A stretch of 8,493 nucleotides of DNA from Lachnospiraceae bacterium (GTDB taxonomy: Bacteria; Bacillota; Clostridia; Lachnospirales; Lachnospiraceae): the NCBI GenBank assembly GCA_003520205.1, contig DOVG01000130.1:1-8493 (forward strand), in the 5' to 3' direction. Made by a program: the position numbers and the translations under genes. The notes beneath the pieces were generated by a model that ran no database searches, was not told the origin of the DNA, and saw nothing but the letters and a program-made list of their open reading frames with translations. The stretch's first letter is position 1. Each line of letters starts with the position of its first letter. Below, piece by piece: positions 6,376 to 8,493 of the stretch.

Positions 6376-6957
6376 CTAAGCTTTCAGATAATCAAGCATC
6401 AACTGCATAATGGCATTTATGTTTTTATCAAAAGCAGCTACGCAGAATGAGTTGCGATTTTCTATGGTAAGATTAATCAGCTTTGCAAAATTAACAACAT
6501 ATTCGTAGTCGATATCTTTGCGTATCCCGTCTACATTATCAAGAAGTAGTTTAGCTGTTTTGATACCGTATTCAGGAGAGAAGTAATGCTTTGTTTCTTC
6601 GGTTTCCTGCATCCACTCAATATCATCCATAGAAAAGTGAAAGGAGAATGCAGTTTCAGGACGAAAAGCATCTCTATATATTTCAAAAAGCTTATCAATA
6701 TGAATCCTGCCATTCTTTTGGAGTTGTTTTCTGAGAGTTTCCTCTGAGGCTTTGTCGAAGTCGGCAAGGATATCCGCAGTCAGTTCTCCCTTTGATTTAT
6801 AGAAATTATAAAAAGTACCCTTTGCAATTCCGACGCTTTCTGCAAGCTCCGCAACTGTTGTTTTTCTGACACCCTTTTCTTCAAAGCGTTTTAGCGCATT
6901 TTCTTTTATAAGAGATCGAAGTTCTTCGCGTTGTTCAGAAGTAAATATAACAGGCAT
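6376..6957 (-). CDS. TetR/AcrR family transcriptional regulator
   Basis: A 193-residue one-component repressor. The N-terminal DNA-binding domain (about 10-60) has the classic TetR pattern ALKRFEEKGVRKTTVAELAE (21-40) followed by GIAKGTFYNFYKSKGEL (43-59). The rest is a helical ligand and dimer domain with no recognisable specificity; it holds several Trp, Tyr and Phe residues. It is the first gene of the operon with the ABC ATPase and permease, so it most likely represses its own operon and is released by the transporter's substrate or a related signal (inference). Support comes from a perfect palindrome over its predicted transcription start. The ribosome site AAAGGAG (complement of 6965-6971) lies 7 nt before the ATG. 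Confidence 0.93.
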   Translation of the reverse strand: MPVIFTSEQREELRSLIKENALKRFEEKGVRKTTVAELAESVGIAKGTFYNFYKSKGELTADILADFDKASEETLRKQLQKNGRIHIDKLFEIYRDAFRPETAFSFHFSMDDIEWMQETEETKHYFSPEYGIKTAKLLLDNVDGIRKDIDYEYVVNFAKLINLTIENRNSFCVAAFDKNINAIMQLMLDYLKA

Positions 6958-6975
6958 AAATGTGCTCCTTTCTTA

Positions 6976-7007
6976 CTAAATGACCAAAATAGAAATTGGT
7001 CATTTAG
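6976..7007. promoter_or_regulatory. TetR-type operator palindrome
   Basis: CTAAATGACCAA (6976-6987) and TTGGTCATTTAG (6996-7007) are perfect 12-bp inverted arms around 8 bp. The palindrome begins 1 bp past the -10 box of the tetR promoter and covers the predicted start of transcription, the expected place for autorepression. TetR-family operators are normally palindromes of this kind beside the regulator gene. Confidence 0.85.
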
Positions 7008-7008
7008 G

Positions 7009-7037
7009 ATAATGACACAGTTTTTATAGTTTGTCAA
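7009..7037 (-). promoter_or_regulatory. Promoter of the tetR-ABC operon
   Basis: On the minus strand, consensus -35 TTGACA (7037-7032), a 17-nt spacer and -10 CATTAT (7014-7009). Predicted transcription start is near 7002, inside the operator. This gives a leader of about 45 nt to the tetR start codon. The perfect -35 suggests a strong promoter when not repressed. Confidence 0.8.
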
Positions 7038-7059
7038 GAAAAAAGTTATATGGTATTAT
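7031..7059 (+). promoter_or_regulatory. Promoter of pepC
   Basis: -35 TTGTCA (7031-7036), a 17-nt spacer, and -10 TATTAT (7054-7059) preceded by TG at 7051-7052, an extended -10. Predicted start is near 7066, about 35 nt before the pepC start codon. The -35 is the same DNA as the -35 of the divergent tetR promoter. Confidence 0.75.
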
Positions 7060-7092
7060 TTAAAGTTAGTTATGTGCAACAAAAAAATATAT

Positions 7093-7096
7093 GAGG
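7093..7096 (+). promoter_or_regulatory. Ribosome binding site of pepC with two possible ATGs
   Basis: GAGG (continuing GAGGT) lies 4 nt before ATG 7101 and 10 nt before in-frame ATG 7107. Neither spacing is ideal. Both ATGs may be used, with a two-residue difference. Confidence 0.5.
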
Positions 7097-7100
7097 TAAA

Positions 7101-8447
7101 ATGTTGATGAATAAAGAAATTAGTTTTGAAGACATCAAAGACTTTGACGAGGACTTTAATAAGGACCGAGCAAATGCTCTTGCTATGAATGCGGTTACAT
7201 CAAACGGTATTAATGCCGCAGCTATGAGCCATGAGGCAAAGGCTGTAAACCAGTTTGGATTCTCCGTTGAAGTTGAAGCAGGGAAGGTGTGTAATCAGAA
7301 ACAGTCAGGACGTTGCTGGATGTTTGCGTCATACAATGTTATGAGGCTTGAAATAATGAAGAAGCTTAATATTGAAAATATGGAGCTTAGCCAGAACTAT
7401 CCGCTGTTTTACGACAAACTCGAGAAGGCAAATCATTTCCTTGAGAACATGCTTGATGTAATAGATGAACCATTAGATAGCAGAGTTGTAAGTTATCTCC
7501 TAAAAGATCCGATGGGAGATGGTGGACAGTGGGATATGTTCAGAAGTCTTGTAGCAAAGTATGGTGTGGTTCCAAAGGAAGTAATGCCTGAGACAAATGT
7601 TTCAAGCGCAACCAGAGAAATGGACACATATCTTACTACAAAGCTTCGCGAATTTGCATCCCAGTTCAGAAAGAAATATGCAGCAGGTATATCTGTTGAT
7701 GAACTTAGAGTTGATAAAAAAGAGATGATGAAGGTTATATATCGAATGCTTGTTATATCACTTGGAAAACCGCCGGTGAAATTCACATGGGAGACAAGGG
7801 ATAAGGATAAGAACTTTATCAAAGTATCCGATATTACTCCACAGGAATTCTTTAAAGAGTATGTGGGATGGAATCTGGATGAGTATGTAACCGTAATAAA
7901 TGCACCGACGAAGGATAAGCCATATGGAAAAACATATACTGTACAGTATCTTGGAAATGTAAGAGATGGAGCATATCCGGTTAAATATTTGAATCTTCCG
8001 ATGGATGACCTCCGAGAGCTTGCGATAAAACAGTTAAAGGATGATAAAGCAGTATGGTTTGGTAGCGATGTTGGACAGTTCTCTGACAGAAAGGGTGGAT
8101 ACCTTACATCAGATATCCTGCGTGTTGATGAATTGTTCAATACTGAATTTGGTATGACGAAAGAGGAAAGACTTGATTATGGAGACAGCATGATGACTCA
8201 TGCAATGGTTATAACCGGAGTTGATCTTGATGATGTAGGCAAGCCAATCAGATGGAAGGTAGAAAACAGCTGGGGAGATGACGTAGGAGAAAAGGGCTTC
8301 TATGTTATGGATGATAAGTGGTTTGGAGAATATGCATTCCAGATTCTTTTAGAGAAAAAGTATCTGTCTGATGAGCAGAAGGCTGCTTTTGAGACAGAAC
8401 CGATAGTACTTAAGCCATGGGATCCAATGGGAAGCCTTGCAATATAG
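7101..8447 (+). CDS. pepC: Aminopeptidase C, bleomycin hydrolase family (peptidase C1B)
   Basis: A 448-residue cytosolic papain-fold cysteine aminopeptidase that trims N-terminal residues from peptides; family members form hexamer barrels with active sites inside. The catalytic set is complete: oxyanion Q66, nucleophile C72 in SGRCWMFA (69-76), H367 in MTHAMVI and N389 in VENSWG. There is no signal peptide. The length matches the family (about 440-450). The C-terminus is DPMGSLAI, close to the DPMGALAK end of yeast Gal6, whose tail sits in the active-site cleft and loses its last residue by self-cleavage. In the family this tail limits the enzyme to aminopeptidase action. The start is ATG 7101 or ATG 7107; the latter begins MNKEIS. 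It is divergent from tetR and shares its promoter region. No hairpin is visible in the 46 nt after the stop. Confidence 0.95.
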   Translation: MLMNKEISFEDIKDFDEDFNKDRANALAMNAVTSNGINAAAMSHEAKAVNQFGFSVEVEAGKVCNQKQSGRCWMFASYNVMRLEIMKKLNIENMELSQNYPLFYDKLEKANHFLENMLDVIDEPLDSRVVSYLLKDPMGDGGQWDMFRSLVAKYGVVPKEVMPETNVSSATREMDTYLTTKLREFASQFRKKYAAGISVDELRVDKKEMMKVIYRMLVISLGKPPVKFTWETRDKDKNFIKVSDITPQEFFKEYVGWNLDEYVTVINAPTKDKPYGKTYTVQYLGNVRDGAYPVKYLNLPMDDLRELAIKQLKDDKAVWFGSDVGQFSDRKGGYLTSDILRVDELFNTEFGMTKEERLDYGDSMMTHAMVITGVDLDDVGKPIRWKVENSWGDDVGEKGFYVMDDKWFGEYAFQILLEKKYLSDEQKAAFETEPIVLKPWDPMGSLAI

Positions 8448-8493
8448 GTATTCAAAAATATATATAGCTTTACCGCAGTTGCTCTATAAAAGA

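Noticed and set aside
7493..8140. 215-codon open frame on the minus strand inside pepC
   Set aside because: It lies wholly within the strongly supported pepC gene, has no ribosome site of note and is Ser/Phe/Thr-rich as expected of an antisense shadow.

Overview
The window looks like chromosomal DNA of a low-GC anaerobic Firmicute, most likely a member of the Lachnospiraceae (Butyrivibrio/Roseburia-type). This is judged from the AT-rich composition, strong AGGAGG-type ribosome sites, a clostridial short-chain flavodoxin, a DUF3793 protein and the sequence style of the enolase. The genus call is an impression from memory, not a search result. There is no rRNA, tRNA, CRISPR array, phage or insertion sequence.

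Left part (1-2700, all + strand): a cysteine-rich DUF3793 protein, a short-chain flavodoxin, then enolase. An 18-bp inverted repeat lies before the first gene. A long-armed inverted repeat with a 55-nt interior lies between flavodoxin and eno. Eno is followed by a dense block of hairpins, including one closed by a C(UUCG)G tetraloop, that should end transcription. Middle part (2700-3440): a stand-alone + strand gene of the L-2-amino-thiazoline-4-carboxylic acid (ATC) hydrolase family with its own promoter. It converges, with only 6 bp between stop codons, on a minus-strand operon.

Right part: the minus-strand operon is tetR-ABC ATPase-ABC permease (6957 down to 3447). The genes are tightly packed (13 nt between the first two, stop and start directly abutting between the second and third). 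It forms a self-contained MacB/FtsX-type transport module under a TetR-family regulator. Divergent from tetR is pepC, a bleomycin-hydrolase-type cysteine aminopeptidase (7101-8447). The 143-bp region between tetR and pepC is the most informative regulatory stretch. It holds a perfect 12+12 bp palindrome over the predicted tetR transcription start, and two well-formed face-to-face promoters whose -35 boxes are the same 7 bp read on opposite strands.

Likely working logic (inference): TetR binds the palindrome and represses its own operon until a ligand, probably the transporter's substrate, releases it. Because the -35 elements coincide, tetR-ABC and pepC transcription should compete. No clearly new multi-gene system was seen. 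The points most worth a second look are the shared -35 promoter pair, the structured flavodoxin-eno leader and the inverted repeat ahead of the DUF3793-flavodoxin pair.
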